A DNA stretch of 64,000 nt, from NCBI GenBank assembly GCA_016710275.1, contig JADJXS010000001.1, forward strand, positions 3,720,001-3,784,000, read 5' to 3'. The translations under genes were made by a program, and so were the position numbers. Source of the stretch: Phycisphaerales bacterium (GTDB lineage: Bacteria > Planctomycetota > Phycisphaerae > UBA1845 > Fen-1342). The notes under the pieces were generated by a model. The model was not told where the DNA came from and searched no databases. It was given only the letters and a program-made list of their open reading frames with translations. Below, one piece after another: positions 27,109-36,319 of the stretch (positions are counted from its first letter, which is position 1; each line of letters begins with the position of its first letter).

Positions 27109-27164
27109 AAGACATAGGGTAACGTGCAGGGGCAACCTTCGCCGCAGCGAAACCGCGGGTTGTT

Positions 27165-27292
27165 GGCCCCAGCGGGGCCGCGGAATGTAGCCACGGGTGG
27201 AGCGTGTGCGCGGCGCAGCCCGCACACGCGGAACCCGTGGGTGCGGATCGGGATTCCTGATTCCGCCCCGGAGGGGCGGAGGAAGCGCGCGA
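27165..27292 (+). repeat. REP-like palindromic repeat, copy A
   Basis: A compound repeat: a GC hairpin (GGCCCC-AGC-GGGGCC), then CGGAATGTAGCCACGGGTGG, a variable palindromic arm, GAACCCGTGG, and a second hairpin (CCGCCCC...GGGGCGG) plus GGAAGCGCGC. The same order recurs at 28917-29031, and in reverse orientation at 27781-27879 and 29071-29160. It lies just beyond the 3' end of the transposase gene. Confidence 0.8.
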
Positions 27293-27304
27293 CCGTGCTG
27301 CGGC

Positions 27305-27757
27305 TCAATCGAAGACGTAACGCTCGTCGAATTCGATTTCATGCGCACGAAGAAATCGCAGCAGTTCCGTCTTGAAGTCCTCTTCCTTGTGATGCTCCGC
27401 CTGACCGGCGATGTACTTCTTTACGGCCTCTTCTTGCGACTTGCTGACGGAGAAGACCGAGTATCCCTCCTGCCACGCGAACTTCCCGAGCGCGGGGAAA
27501 GTCTCGTGAACCCAGCCCGACGAGCGCGCCTTGACCGTGCGCATCAGATTCGAGACCGATTCGTCCGGACGCCAGCGCAGGTAGAGATGCACGTGATCCG
27601 CGACGCCGCCGATGTCGTAGAGCACGCCCCGTTCGGCGCGGATGATGCCGCCAATGTACGGATACAGACGCTCGGCGAGATCGGGTGAGATCCACGGCTC
27701 GCGATGCTTGGTCGAATAGACGATGTGCAGCAAAATCTGGGTGTTCGTGCCGGGCAT
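27305..27757 (-). CDS. REP-associated tyrosine transposase (IS200/IS605-like Y1 transposase)
   Basis: A 150-residue protein with the Y1 transposase fold: the HUH motif HVHLYL, YSTKHREPWI near the start, ARSSGWVHETFP, FAWQEGYSVFSVSKS and the catalytic tyrosine helix EEAVKKYIAGQAEHH. Such enzymes cut and join single-stranded DNA at hairpins. Because inverted copies of a palindromic repeat flank this gene (27165-27292 and 27781-27879), it belongs to the RAYT type that is thought to spread REP sequences, rather than to an autonomous IS200. ATG 27757 has GGAAAGG upstream. All key residues appear intact. Confidence 0.9.
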   Translation of the reverse strand: MPGTNTQILLHIVYSTKHREPWISPDLAERLYPYIGGIIRAERGVLYDIGGVADHVHLYLRWRPDESVSNLMRTVKARSSGWVHETFPALGKFAWQEGYSVFSVSKSQEEAVKKYIAGQAEHHKEEDFKTELLRFLRAHEIEFDERYVFD

Positions 27758-27780
27758 AACGGGCCTTTCCGCGCGACGGG

Positions 27781-27879
27781 CGCTTCCTCTGCCCCTTCGG
27801 GGCAGGGAAACAGGGAAATAATAATCCCGCGCCCACGGGTTCCGCTCGGCCCTCGCGGGCCTCGCTCCACCCGTGGCTA
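27781..27879 (-). repeat. REP-like palindromic repeat, copy B, interrupted by the IS5 element
   Basis: It is in reverse orientation to copy A: CGCTTCCTCTGCCCC-TT-CGGGGCAG, CCCACGGGTTCCG, a palindromic arm and CCACCCGTGGCTA. The rest of the unit (ACATTCC and a GCCCC...GGGGC hairpin) continues at 28708 on the far side of the insertion sequence. It lies directly upstream of the RAYT gene. Confidence 0.8.
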
Positions 27880-28705
27880 GAACCTATCCCTAAACTTGCA
27901 TTGTCTAGAATATGTAGTATACTGTTGTCCATGAAGCTCACGGATGAGATTGTTGATTGGCTGGCGGCGCGGATTCCCGGGCACAAGCCTCAGCCGAGCG
28001 GGGGTCGGCCGCCCCTGTCGAAGCAGCGGATTCTGCGGGGCATTTTCTGGATTCTGGACAATGGGGCGAAATGGAAGGATCTGCCTCGGGAGTTCGGCTC
28101 CAAGAGCGCGGTGCATCGCTACTTTCAGCGCTGGGTGGAAAGCGGTGTGTTCGAGAGCATTCTGCGGCAGGCCGGGCGGTTGCTGGAAGAGCGTGGTGAG
28201 TATCGCGTCTACGAGTGCTTCATTGACGGGACGTTTGCGAAAGCGAAGGGCGGCGGAGACGGAATCGGGCTCACCAAGGCCGGAAAAGGCGTGAAAATCA
28301 TGCTGATTGTCGATGCGCGCGGGTTGCCGGTCTCGGTGGAGACGATGTCGGCCTCGCCGCACGAGAGCCGCCTGGTGCAGCCGCTGCTGGACTTCATGTT
28401 GCCCGAGCAGGGACCGCAGCGGCTGATCGGAGACAAGGCATACGACAGCGAACCGCTTGCGGTGGAGTTGGCCAGGCAGGGTGTGGAGCTGATCGCGCCG
28501 CCGCGGGCGAACAACCCCAACTCGGGGCAGGACGGCCGGCCGCTGCGACGCCACAGCCGCCGCTGGAAGGTGGAGCGTTGCCTGGCCTGGCTCCAGAACT
28601 TCCGCCGGCTGTGCATCCGCTGGGAGAGACGCTCCACCCTGTACCGCGGCTTCCTGCATCTTGCGACCGTGCTATTGCTCATCAAGTGGGTTTAGGGATA
28701 GGTTC
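27880..28705 (+). mobile_element. Complete IS5-family insertion sequence (826 bp)
   Basis: Perfect 16-bp terminal inverted repeats (GAACCTATCCCTAAAC at 27880-27895 and its complement at 28690-28705) enclose one transposase gene. A TA dinucleotide is duplicated at both ends (27878-27879 and 28706-28707), as known for the IS427-type branch of IS5. Removing the element with one TA restores the GTGGCTACATTCC sequence seen in the other repeat copies. Intact ends and gene suggest recent transposition. Confidence 0.9.
27931..28695 (+). CDS. IS5-family DDE transposase
   Basis: A 254-residue protein from ATG 27931; an in-frame TTG at 27901 would add ten residues but lies close to the left repeat. The N-terminal DUF4096-like region has GGRPPLSKQRILRGIFWIL and GAKWKDLPREFG; the catalytic DDE core shows D in CFIDGTF, D in IGDKAYDS and E in WKVERCLAWLQNFRRL. 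All three acidic residues are present, so the enzyme may be active. The stop codon lies inside the right inverted repeat. It is a single-frame transposase, unlike some IS427-type elements that need a frameshift. Confidence 0.93.
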   Translation: MKLTDEIVDWLAARIPGHKPQPSGGRPPLSKQRILRGIFWILDNGAKWKDLPREFGSKSAVHRYFQRWVESGVFESILRQAGRLLEERGEYRVYECFIDGTFAKAKGGGDGIGLTKAGKGVKIMLIVDARGLPVSVETMSASPHESRLVQPLLDFMLPEQGPQRLIGDKAYDSEPLAVELARQGVELIAPPRANNPNSGQDGRPLRRHSRRWKVERCLAWLQNFRRLCIRWERRSTLYRGFLHLATVLLLIKWV

Positions 28706-28916
28706 TACATTCCTGCGCCCCTTCGGGGCGAAGAAGCGCGCCGCAAGGGCGAACGCGCGCTTCCGCGGAGCGAACGCGCACGCCGAACCAGACCTAGTCG
28801 TAATCAAGTCGGTCTCCGCGCGCGCCGATGCCCCTCCCAGTTTCCCCCGCGTGCCGGTTGATGGCTCGGGTAGCGGGGGCGCGCCCGTCCGGCGTCGGCG
28901 GCGCGGACGCGCTTGC

Positions 28917-29031
28917 GGCCCCAGCGGGGCCGCGGAATGTAGCCACGGGTGGAGCGCAGCCGGGCGGAGCGGAACCCGTGGGAAACGGATTCGATTCGTC
29001 GGCCTGCCCCGAAGGGGCAGAGGAAGCGCGC
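28917..29031 (+). repeat. REP-like palindromic repeat, copy C
   Basis: Same order and orientation as copy A: GGCCCC-AGC-GGGGCC, CGGAATGTAGCCACGGGTGG, a variable arm, GAACCCGTGG, CTGCCCC-GAA-GGGGCAG and GGAAGCGCG. The final part is the exact reverse complement of the start of copy B. Confidence 0.8.
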
Positions 29032-29070
29032 GGGTTCAGGGGCGCGTGACAGTCGCGAACGGCACGACTC

Positions 29071-29160
29071 CGCCGCCCCTCCGGGGCGGAATAGAGCGCG
29101 CGCATCTCTCCACGGGTTCCGGCGGCTGCGCCGCCTTCACCCGTGGCTACATTCCGCCGC
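29071..29160 (-). repeat. REP-like palindromic repeat, copy D
   Basis: Reverse-oriented copy: CCGCCCC-TCC-GGGGCGG, TCCACGGGTTCCGG, a palindromic arm and CACCCGTGGCTACATTCCGC. It ends only 8 bases from the lpdA stop codon, so it may serve as the 3' end structure of that transcript. Confidence 0.75.
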
Positions 29161-29167
29161 CCCCCCC

Positions 29168-30637
29168 TCACGCATGAATCGCCCGCCCATCCACCGCCAT
29201 CGCCGCCTCACGCAGCACCTCCGGCAGCGTCGGGTGCGCATGACACGTCCTCGCCAGGTCCTCCGCCGAAGCGCCGAACTCCATCCCCGCCGCCGCCTCC
29301 GCAATCAGATCCCCCGCCCGCGGGCCGATGATGTGCACCCCCAGCACCCGATCCGTCGCCGCATCCGCCAGCACCTTCACAAACCCCTCCGTCTCCCCCA
29401 GCGCCCGCGCACGCGCATTGCCGCGAAAATGCGACACCCCGCGCCGATATGCAACATTCGCGCTGCGCAGCTCATCCTCCGTCCGCCCCACGCCCGCGAT
29501 CTCCGGGTGCGTATACGCAACCCCCGGAATCGCGTCATAATTCACATGCCCATACCCCGTGTAGAGCCGCTCCACGCACGCCAGCCCCTCATCCTCCGCC
29601 TTATGCGCCAGCATCGGCCCGCGAATCGCATCCCCCACGGCGAAGACGCCCGCAGCCGCCGTCTCGAAATGATCGTTGACCACGATCCGCCCGCGCGGAT
29701 CGCGCTCGATCTTCAGTGATTCCAACCCCACGTCATCCGTGCTCGGAATCCGCCCGACCGCCAGCAGCACCCGGTCGCACGAAATCGGCGGCTGATCGCG
29801 CACCTGGACCACGCACGGCCCACCCTCATCGGCCGCCGGGCGCTTTCTCGACCCGCCGCGCGCGGCCGGCACACCCGCCCCGGTCACTTCGCACCCCAGC
29901 CGGAATTCGATCCCCTGTTTGCGGAAAATGCGCAGCGCTGCGTCCGCGACCTCCGAATCCATTCCCGGCAAGATCCGCGGCAGGTACTCCAGCACCGTCA
30001 CCTTCGCCCCCAACCGCCGCCACACCGACCCCAGCTCCAGCCCGATGTACCCCGCCCCGATCACCACCAGATGCTCCGGCACATCTGAAAACGAAAGCGC
30101 CTCCGTGCTCGTGCCGATGCGATCCCCGTCCGGCTCAACCCCCTTGAGCGGCGCGACCCGGCTGCCCGTCGCGATGATCACGTGCGGCGCCGTCAGCAGT
30201 TCCGCCTCCTTCGACGCCTTTCCGCCGATCGCGCTGACCGCCACCCGGTTCATCCGCGTGGCGCCGTCGGCGGTCATCGCCCCGTCCAGCCGCCCATGCC
30301 CCAGGAAGCGCGTGATGCGATTCTTCTTGACCAGCGCCTCCACTCCCGTCGCCAGCCCCGACACGATCTCATCCTTGCGGCGGAGCATCGCCGGCAGATC
30401 CAGCGCGACGCGCTCGACCCTGACCCCGTGTTCCTTCAACCCGTCCCGGGCTTCGACAAACCGCTCACTGGATTCCAGCAGCGCCTTGCTGGGAATGCAC
30501 CCGACCCGCAGGCACGTGCCCCCGAGCTGCGGCTCACGCTCGACCAGCCCCACATTCTTGCCGAGTTGAGCAGCCCGGATGGCGGCGACATACCCGCCGG
30601 GTCCGCCGCCGATAACGATCAGGTCGAACGACTTCAT
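29168..30637 (-). CDS. lpdA: Dihydrolipoyl dehydrogenase (E3)
   Basis: A 489-residue flavoprotein that reoxidises dihydrolipoamide with NAD+ in pyruvate, 2-oxoglutarate or branched-chain dehydrogenase complexes, or in glycine cleavage. The FAD-binding GGGPGG is at residues 10-15, and the redox disulphide motif GGTCLRVGCIPS has C42 and C47. The NAD-binding part contains VVIGAGYIGLELGSVWRRLG. The C-terminal interface has HIIGPRAGDLI and the active-site CHAHPTLPEV. An insertion (about residues 250-275, Arg/Gly-rich) is slightly longer than usual. ATG 30637 has GGAGG 7 bases upstream. No E1/E2 genes are nearby in the window. Confidence 0.96.
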   Translation of the reverse strand: MKSFDLIVIGGGPGGYVAAIRAAQLGKNVGLVEREPQLGGTCLRVGCIPSKALLESSERFVEARDGLKEHGVRVERVALDLPAMLRRKDEIVSGLATGVEALVKKNRITRFLGHGRLDGAMTADGATRMNRVAVSAIGGKASKEAELLTAPHVIIATGSRVAPLKGVEPDGDRIGTSTEALSFSDVPEHLVVIGAGYIGLELGSVWRRLGAKVTVLEYLPRILPGMDSEVADAALRIFRKQGIEFRLGCEVTGAGVPAARGGSRKRPAADEGGPCVVQVRDQPPISCDRVLLAVGRIPSTDDVGLESLKIERDPRGRIVVNDHFETAAAGVFAVGDAIRGPMLAHKAEDEGLACVERLYTGYGHVNYDAIPGVAYTHPEIAGVGRTEDELRSANVAYRRGVSHFRGNARARALGETEGFVKVLADAATDRVLGVHIIGPRAGDLIAEAAAGMEFGASAEDLARTCHAHPTLPEVLREAAMAVDGRAIHA

Positions 30638-30852
30638 ACGCAGCCTCCGCGTGTCTCAGGGGGCGTATTAGTACGGGCAACGCCCGGATCGGGGTAGCGC
30701 TGCTGCCCGGCTTTGGATTCGAAACACATTCCGAGCGGCTTTTCCCGGCCCGCGTGAACCACGCACACGCTGCATCGCCCAATCCACGGTGCGCGTGCCG
30801 GCACGTCGTCAGCCGCGACGCCAACCTCATCCAGCCGGAAAGGGCCACATCC

Positions 30853-31419
30853 ATGCGAAATTCGAACGCACCCAGGCGGTTGTTCTCCTGGAAGCTACCA
30901 ATCGTGCTCTGGCAGGTCTGCGTACTCGCGCTTCCCAACGGCTGTATCGCGCCAAGCGACACCCAGCTTATCGAGCAAACCGAAAACTTCACCGGAACGA
31001 TCAGCTTCGAGACGGTCAAGACCTCCACGTTCCAGCTCACCGGGACCGCGCCCGACATCGGGGATTACATCGCGGTCGGCGAGGTCACTTTTCGCCCGGG
31101 CGTCGAAGAGGACACGCTCATCGGCGAAGGCGTCGCCATTTTCACCGACGCCGACAACGACAAGCTGGCGGCCGTCGTGTTCTGGCCGCTGGACGCGGAA
31201 AAGTGGGACCAGCGCGCCGGCGACATCGAATTCCGCTGGCGCAATTCGGTGACCTTCGCCGACGGAACGCAGCACGAGAGCACCGGGAAGTTCGCCGACC
31301 CCGAGATGCGGCCGCCCGGGCTGGTCGTGATCGCGATCATCGCGATTCTGATCGCCCAGTTGTGCCCCGCCGTACAGTGCCGCGACGCCCGCGAGAACCC
31401 GCCGCCGCCCCGGCGATAA
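30853..31419 (+). CDS. Predicted small lipoprotein or secreted protein of unknown function
   Basis: A 188-residue protein from ATG 30853 (GGAAAGGG upstream). The N-terminus is basic and then hydrophobic (LPIVLWQVCVLALPNGC), with a cysteine following in a lipobox-like setting (ALPNGC, imperfect). The middle, about 120 residues, is beta-rich (GTISFETVKTSTFQLTG, IAVGEVTFRPG, FADGTQHESTGKF). The C-terminus has a second hydrophobic segment (LVVIAIIAILIAQLCPAVQC) and a short Pro/Arg tail, so it may be anchored. I do not recognise the family. Confidence 0.65.
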   Translation: MRNSNAPRRLFSWKLPIVLWQVCVLALPNGCIAPSDTQLIEQTENFTGTISFETVKTSTFQLTGTAPDIGDYIAVGEVTFRPGVEEDTLIGEGVAIFTDADNDKLAAVVFWPLDAEKWDQRAGDIEFRWRNSVTFADGTQHESTGKFADPEMRPPGLVVIAIIAILIAQLCPAVQCRDARENPPPPRR

Positions 31420-31426
31420 CCGCCAC

Positions 31427-31494
31427 CCGCGCGCATCGCGCTGACCGCGCGGATCGCACTGACCGCGCGGATAACACTGACCGCGCGCATAGCA
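31427..31494 (+). repeat. Tandem 18-bp repeat
   Basis: Three near-identical 18-base units (CTGACCGCGCGGATCGCA and variants) at 31441-31494 preceded by a partial unit. It begins 8 bases after the stop of the small lipoprotein gene. Confidence 0.75.
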
Positions 31495-31521
31495 CCGGGT
31501 GCATTGGCAACGGCACTTGTT

Positions 31522-31720
31522 GGCTGCCATGGCGACGGCTTTGCGTCGCCATGTCTTCGCCCGTTACGGCGCGTTGGGTGCCACGTCGATTTAGGTGCCA
31601 TGGCGACGGCCTTTGCGTCGCCATGCTCTCCGCCCGTCAGGGCGCACGTTCGTTGCCAGGGCCTTTAGGCCCTGGACCGAAACACGCTCCATCCGCACCG
31701 CCGCCGCTGGCGGCGAAAAA
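31522..31720 (+). repeat. Dispersed intergenic palindromic repeat, copy 1 (with an internal duplicate)
   Basis: Two copies of a hairpin unit GCCATGGCGACGGC(C)TTTGCGTCGCCATG (31526-31553 and 31597-31625), then CTCTCCGCCCGTCAGGGCGCAC and a second hairpin GCCAGGGCCTTTAGGCCCTGG. Nearly the same sequence occurs at 38943-39062. It ends with AAAAAACCGGGTTTTTC and could act as a terminator for a neighbour. Confidence 0.8.
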
Positions 31721-31882
31721 ACCGGGTTTTTCTTGCATCCGCCCGAATCGGTGTGATAATTGAGACAGGGTACAGTTGGGAAGGGTGTTGACCGCGGCTC
31801 GCCCCGCCGGTTTAGCTCTTTCTGCGACCCGCGACATTCCGCGCCGCCCCGACCAGCGGCGCACTTTCAGGGAGGATGTGCC

Positions 31883-32642
31883 ATGGGGTTTCATCGTGAA
31901 CACGCCGTTGCTCTGGTTCTGTTCGGGCTGGGGGCTACGGTGGGAACGGGGAGGGCGGCACTTGCTGCGGAACGGCTCGTGCCGTCGCAGTTTTCGACCA
32001 TTCAAGCAGCGATTAATGCGAGTGCAAATGGGGATGTTGTAATCGTCGCAAACGGTACGTACACCGGCAGCGGAAATGAGAACATTTCTTTTGGCGGAAA
32101 GCAGATCACGGTCCGCTCGGCGGCCGGTCCAACAGGCTGTTTCATTGGCCCGGGTTCTACAACCACCGAGGCGAGAGCGTTCGTCTTCGACGCCGGTGAG
32201 GATGCCGGGAGTGTGCTCAAGGGTTTCACAATTCGCCATTTTGCACCGTCCGAATCAGGGGGAGCGGTCTCATGTGACGGCGCCGGGCCGCGCATCGTCG
32301 ATTGCAGGTTCATCGGAAATGAAGGCGTTTCGTCCGGCGGCGCGGTTGCCTGCATGAACGCCGCGTATCCCACGTTTGTCGGCTGCACGTTCACTGGAAA
32401 CGTGTGTTTCGGAAGCGGCGGCATCGGAGGGGGAGCGATTTCAGCAAGTCAGGGTTGCGCGCTTCTAATCTCCACCTGCGAGTTCGTGGGAAACCAAAGT
32501 CGTGGCTCTGGGCAAATCCCGACGTCGGGCGGCGCGATCGCAGTTTCCTCGGGGCGGATGATCGTGGTTGACTGCAAGTTCCTTGAGAATACGGTAGCCA
32601 CTTCTGGGAGTCTGGCGGGCGCCGGCGGGGCGATATATATTA
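31883..32642 (+). pseudogene. Right-handed beta-helix secreted protein with dockerin-like tail, 5' part (interrupted by IS630)
   Basis: ATG 31883 has GGAGG 7 bases upstream. The product begins with a signal peptide (HAVALVLFGLGATVGTGRAALA) and then parallel beta-helix repeats of the polymorphic outer-membrane type: FSTIQAAINASANGDVVIVANGTY, GFTIRHF, PRIVDCRFIGNEGVSSGGAVAC, TFVGCTFTGNVCFGSGGIGGGAIS, VVDCKFLENT. At GGAIYI the frame meets the left end of the IS630 element and then a stop at 32660. The gene resumes in the same frame at 33753, where the joined sequence would read GGAIYISSSNAAITLTNC. Uninterrupted, the protein had 1,087 residues. It was likely a secreted or surface polysaccharide-related protein. 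Confidence 0.85.
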
Positions 32643-33750
32643 CCCCGGCCACTAAATGTTGAACATGTATTACCCCGCGGCGTATTGGATGGGTTCGGCT
32701 TTGAAGTAGTTGCGGACGATGTGGGGTCTCCGCTGTGTGTCGCGGAGGTACAGTTCGAGGTTGAGGATCAGTTCGTCTTTGGTTGCGGGTCGCTGGCGGC
32801 CGATGGCGTTGGTCTTGACATCGTTGTTCAGATATTCGTCGGGGTTGAGTTCGGGGCTGTAGCCCGGCAGGAAGAACATGCGGATGCGGCGGCGGTTGGC
32901 CTGCAGCCAGTCGCGCACCGCGGCGGAGCGATGCACCGGGTGACCGTCCACGATCAGGAAGATTCGGCGCCGTCGCTGACGCAGCAGCCGCCGGCAGAAG
33001 CGGATGAAGACCTCGGCATTGAATGAGCCGTCGAAGACCAGGAAGCACAGATGTCCCCGGTTGGTGATGCTGGACATCATGTTCGCTCGGAAGCGCTGGC
33101 CTGTTCCCGGAATCACCGGCGTCCGGCCGCGCCGACCGTAGCTGCGCCCGGCCTGATGGTCGCTGCGCGCCGAGTTGATCGGCCCAGTGAATCTCGGCAT
33201 GTTCGGCCCTGGCCCGCCTGGCGATCGCCGGATACTCCTCGCGCTTCCAGCGCTCCACGGCCGCCGGATCGCGCTCGTAAGCGCGTCGCAGCGGCTTCTG
33301 TGGCGTGAAGCCCCAGCGCTTCAGGTAACGGCCGGCGGTTCGCACCGACACCTGCAGGCCGGTGCGCCGCGCGATCAGATCGCGGACCGCCTCGCGCGTC
33401 CAGAGCGCAAACGGCAGCTTGAGCTGGTCGGGCGTGCGATCGGTGATTTGCCTGACGATCGCGGCGGCCTGATGGGATGCCAGACGCGGTTCGGGGGGCC
33501 GTCCGCGCTTCTTCGAACGCAACGACGTGATGTTGCCGCACTCCACCTTCGCCAGCCAGGTGTCGATGGAGGTCCGCGAAACGCCAAACGTCGCGCGCGC
33601 GGCCGATTTCCTCATGCCCGCGCGGATCGCCTTCACCACCCGAACCCGAATCTCTTCCTGCACCTGCGGCGACAGCTTGCGTGTATCGAGTTGACTCATG
33701 CATGAAGTATATCACAAAGCCACGACATGTCAAATATTATATGTCCCGGT
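32643..33750 (-). mobile_element. IS630-family insertion sequence (1,108 bp)
   Basis: The element lies between two TA dinucleotides (32641-32642 and 33751-33752), the hallmark of IS630 insertion. Its ends are imperfect inverted repeats of about 26 bp (18 of 26 matching, ending in ACATGT). It carries one transposase region on the minus strand. Element plus duplicated TA is 1,110 bases, a multiple of three, so both halves of the host gene stay in one frame. Confidence 0.88.
32670..33699 (-). pseudogene. IS630-family transposase, two frames
   Basis: Translation from ATG 33699 gives a helix-turn-helix N-terminus (RKSAARATFGVSRTSIDTWL, Lys/Arg-rich KKRGRPPEP) and a winged-helix region ending at EIHWADQLG. 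The rest of the enzyme is in another frame from about 33185: RSDHQAGRSYGRRG, TPVIPGTGQRF, IFLIVDGHPVHRS and FFLPGYSPELNPDEYLNNDVKTNA. The catalytic triad would be D in HWAD, D in LIVDGH and E in NPDEYL. The two frames meet near GATCAACTCGGCGCG. Some IS630 elements use a programmed frameshift, but no slippery run is obvious here; a 2-base loss is the simpler reading. Confidence 0.8.
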
Positions 33751-33752
33751 TA

Positions 33753-36256
33753 GTAGCAGCAACGCTGCTATCACCTTGACGAATTGCCTGATCGGGCAGC
33801 CCGGTGATGGCAATGGTGCTGGGAGCGGCGGCGCGCTTTTCGCCGACGGCACGTCCAACATACGGATCACCAATTGCACGATAGCGGCAAATGACGCAGT
33901 GAGCGACGGCGCCATTGTTGGCGAAGCCCCCGTGCGAATCACTGTGACGAACAGCATCTTGTGGGGGAACGACGTCGCGGCGTTTGCGCCCGACAACGAA
34001 GAGACTCGTTTTGTCGTGGATCACTCCAATGTGCAGGGCTTGGGAGATCGTTGGCCGAGTGCCGGCAACATCGGCAGCGATCCGCTATTCGTCGAGCGCA
34101 ACGACCAGACGCCCTGGGCGGGGACGTGGTATCTGAGTCATGTCGCGGCCGGACAGGCGAATGACAGCCCATGCATCAACGCCGGGGGCACAACCGCTGC
34201 ATTGGCATCTCTCGACATGCGCAGCACGCGAGTGGATCTCGTTCCGGATGACTCGACAGTGGACATGGGCTTCCACATTGCGGTTGACTGCAACGAACAC
34301 GACCTTCCCGACTGGTGGGACATCGCCGTCAACGGCGACTGCAATCTGAACCGCGTCCCGGACGATTGCGAAACGCCGGACGAATGCACTTGTCAGCCGA
34401 TACGAAGAGACTACACGTCGTCCGCCGACTTCGATGAGGGCACGTTGATCAACGTGAATCACGACGTGGAAGCGGATGAGCTGCGGCTCAGCGTCTTTCC
34501 CACGCCGCTGAACTTTCTCTGGGTGCCGGTGTCAGGGCGCGGGACCGTGATCCGAATCGATACCGCGACCGGGACCATTGTGGGTGAATATCTCACTGGT
34601 CCCGATGACACGGGCTGCGACCCCAACCAGATGCCGCTGTCTCATGGCGGTAATCCCTCTCGCACGGCGGTCGACCTGGACGGAAACCTGTGGGTCGCCA
34701 ATCGGGACACCACGGCGGTGCAGAAGATCGGGTTCACGCGGGGTGGGACGCGATGCGACGCAGACGGCACGCCGAACTCTGAGGGGCGGTATCTGAAACC
34801 GCCGTTCGAGTACAATTCGTGCCTGGACCGTGATCATGACGGACTGATTAAGACGTCCTTCGGTTACGGAGATGTGCTCTGTTATCTCAACTACGGAGTC
34901 GGCGAGTTTGGTGCTGAAGACGAGTGCATCTGTCAGCACCTTTCCGTCGCTCCGGCTTACGGCCCGCGGCACGTATCCATAGACAGGAGCAACGACGTGT
35001 GGGTCGGCGGATGGGATTCACACACGTTTGTTCAGATTGACGGTGAGAAAAGCGAGATCATCGCCGGCACAGATCCGGACTTTGATGCCGGCAGCGGCGG
35101 CTACGGAGGCATCATCGAATGCGACGGTACTGTCTGGACCGTGCAGCGCTACGATTCGATTGTGAAGTTCAGTCCGCCCTATACGGATTTCGAGAACGAC
35201 GTAACGACTATCACCAGCATGGAGGATCCGTACACGCTGGTCCCCGACCTATTCACGGACGACCTCCTGATCGCCCAGTGGGGCGACCAGGGACTCGCGC
35301 TGCTGGACCGCACGAACGCCGCAAATCCGGCCTTTCTCGCAACGCCGGCGGGAATTTCGTGGCGCGGGGTGGCGGTAAGTCCGCTCGACCCGGATCGAAT
35401 CTGGGTGGCAGCCAGCTTGGGTGCAGCGACGCCATCTGTGTACGGATTCTATCGCGACAGCAGCGGCTTTGACATCGTGGACTTGCGTGAAGATCCGGAG
35501 GATCTTGATGATCATTCCGGAGACCAGCCAACGGGACTCGCCGTGGATCACGACGGCAACCTCTGGGTAACGTGCCTGGATGGTGATTCCGTCAAGAGAG
35601 TCAGTTTCGCAACCGAACCGCCGATGGTCGACCTCACGATCGGCGTGGCGCCGCGAAGCGGTGATGACCCGGATTTGTACTCGTACAGTGACCAGTCGGG
35701 GCAGGTCACCCTCAGCACCACGGGCGCCGGAACCTGGAATGCCGTGCATGACTCTGGGAAATTTGGAGCGCTCTGGACGGTCAACTGGAACAACGCGCCT
35801 GAGACTTCGCTTGACGGTCTGGAGGTCGCCGTTCGAGCGAGTGATGAACTGACCGGCCTGCCGTTTGCGGTGTATCGTATTGTGGATTCCGGCGAGCGCG
35901 GCGTGCGCCTGAGCCCGCACCTGCGCGGTCGATACGTCGAAGTGCGCACGCGGTTCTTCGGACTGTGCCCGGAGGAGACGCCACGGCTTGCAAATCTCAG
36001 CGTGTTCGACAGCACCGGCGACATGAATTGCGACGGGATATTCAACAATTTCGACATTGACCCGTTCGTCATCGCGGTCACGAACCAGTCCGAGACGGCT
36101 GCGCCGCAGGACTGGATCACCCTCGGATTGACGCAGACCTGCTGGGACCGACGTGCCGAACACGGCGACGCCAATGGCGATGGAACGTTTACGAACTTTG
36201 ACCTGGATCCGTTCGTGGCCTTCCTTACCACCGGCGCATGTAATCCCGGAAACTAG
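33753..36256 (+). pseudogene. Beta-helix/propeller protein, 3' part with dockerin-like tail
   Basis: The continuation of 31883-32642. It ends the beta-helix (ITLTNCLIGQPGDG, IRITNCTIAAND, VDHSNVQGLGD), then has a Ca-binding-like DCNEHDLPDWWDIAVNGDCN motif. About 450 residues resemble an NHL/SMP-30 or YncE-like propeller (LWVPVSGRGTVIRIDTATG, DLDGNLWVANRD, VDHDGNLWVTCLDGDSVKRVSF). The C-terminal 80 residues hold two dockerin-like calcium loops, MNCDGIFNNFDIDPFV and DANGDGTFTNFDLDPFV. It has no start codon of its own with a ribosome site and is not expected to be secreted separately. The next gene begins 63 bases on and has a similar tail. Confidence 0.8.
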
Positions 36257-36319
36257 GACAGACGGTCCGTGGCCCGCACATCCTCTCGGGTGCGCGGGTC
36301 ACGCGGTTGGAGTGTGTCG

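Noticed and set aside
27800..28700. Possible CRISPR array from repeated GC hairpins around the RAYT gene
   Set aside because: The repeats are few, inverted, of unequal spacing and built of palindromes; no regular spacer and no cas genes.
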